A stretch of DNA of 34,048 nucleotides from an uncultured Faecalicoccus sp. (lineage in GTDB: Bacteria > Bacillota_I > Bacilli_A > Erysipelotrichales > Erysipelotrichaceae): the NCBI RefSeq assembly GCF_944327125.1, contig NZ_CALVGO010000012.1, positions 1 to 34,048 of the forward strand, in the 5' to 3' direction. This document shows positions 33,881 through 34,048 of the stretch, piece by piece (position 1 is the first letter of the stretch; every line of letters begins with the position of its first letter). Made by a program: the position numbers and the translations under genes. Below the pieces are notes generated by a model. That model was not told the DNA's origin and searched no databases. It worked only from the letters and a program-made list of their open reading frames with translations.

Positions 33881-34048
33881 TATTTGACTTGAATAAGGTT
33901 CCAACGTAAGACGATGATCGATATCAACCGATACATTTGATAACAATTCCATTCCCTGACCCTGATAAGGCACAGAAACTTCCACGTTTTGATCCGATAA
34001 ATTGATGGCGATCCAAAGTGTTTCTTCCGGACTCTTCATAGCATATAC
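33869..34048 (-). CDS. C-terminus of a probable GH13 alpha-glycosidase (partial)
   Basis: The last 59 residues and TAA stop of a minus-strand gene that continues past the right edge. The peptide reads VYAMKSPEETLWIAINLSD, then an alternating beta-strand region, and ends LEPYSSQIIKL. This pattern resembles the C-terminal beta-sandwich of GH13 alpha-amylase/alpha-glucosidase proteins, which ends in a phrase meaning 'pathway to the last strand' with a conserved Pro-x-Ser segment. No catalytic residue falls inside the window, so the call rests on a short stretch and is tentative. Confidence 0.5.
   Translation of the reverse strand, partial: VYAMKSPEETLWIAINLSDQNVEVSVPYQGQGMELLSNVSVDIDHRLTLEPYSSQIIKL

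Overview
The window is a gene-dense piece of a low-GC Firmicutes chromosome. Gene content points to Erysipelotrichia or a close relative, which is my inference from content and not a database match. Supporting signs are a single-chain dimeric-type glycyl-tRNA synthetase, an elongation factor P with a Mollicutes-like tip loop, a type III glutamine synthetase, a DUF2779 protein, strong AGGAGG ribosome binding sites and classic sigma-A promoters. Nearly all genes are on the minus strand. The only plus-strand genes are ispG, ispH and glnN. No intergenic gap exceeds 300 bases. I found no tRNA or rRNA genes, insertion sequences or CRISPR arrays.

Layout, left to right. Positions 1-3133 hold a perfect catabolite-response element and a ppx-ppk1 polyphosphate pair. 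Positions 3191-8974 hold an oppABCDF peptide importer with a consensus promoter and a terminator-like hairpin between oppA and oppB. Positions 8993-11689 hold leuS behind a complete leucine T-box. Positions 11711-13792 encode a class B penicillin-binding protein. Positions 13835-23211 hold a housekeeping block: ispG, nfo, a DEAD-box helicase, ispH, trmK, rpoD, dnaG and glyS. The same set clusters around sigA in Bacillus subtilis, but here ispG and ispH are inverted. efp follows, at 23215-23775.

The accessory part begins at 23874. It starts with a membrane-protein gene broken by two opposite frameshifts. Upstream of that gene are a good promoter and a leader of four consecutive hairpins ending in a terminator, which looks like an unassigned cis-regulatory RNA. 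Next come nfnB and nfnA (an electron-bifurcating transhydrogenase), a zinc-dependent phospholipase C-like protein, a DUF2779 protein with Cas4-like cysteines and a DEDDy exonuclease-like domain, and a WYL-domain regulator. The last three overlap as one unit. An AI-2E family membrane protein diverges from glnN. The right edge holds the C-terminus of a probable GH13 glycosidase.

Together the genes cover peptide import, leucine charging under T-box control, the DNA priming / sigma factor / tRNA charging core, two iron-sulfur steps of the MEP isoprenoid pathway, redox balancing by Nfn, and ammonia assimilation by GlnN. The points most worth a second look are the structured leader with its broken gene, the WYL-DUF2779-phospholipase cassette, the Arg32 elongation factor P loop and the apparently leaderless ispH.
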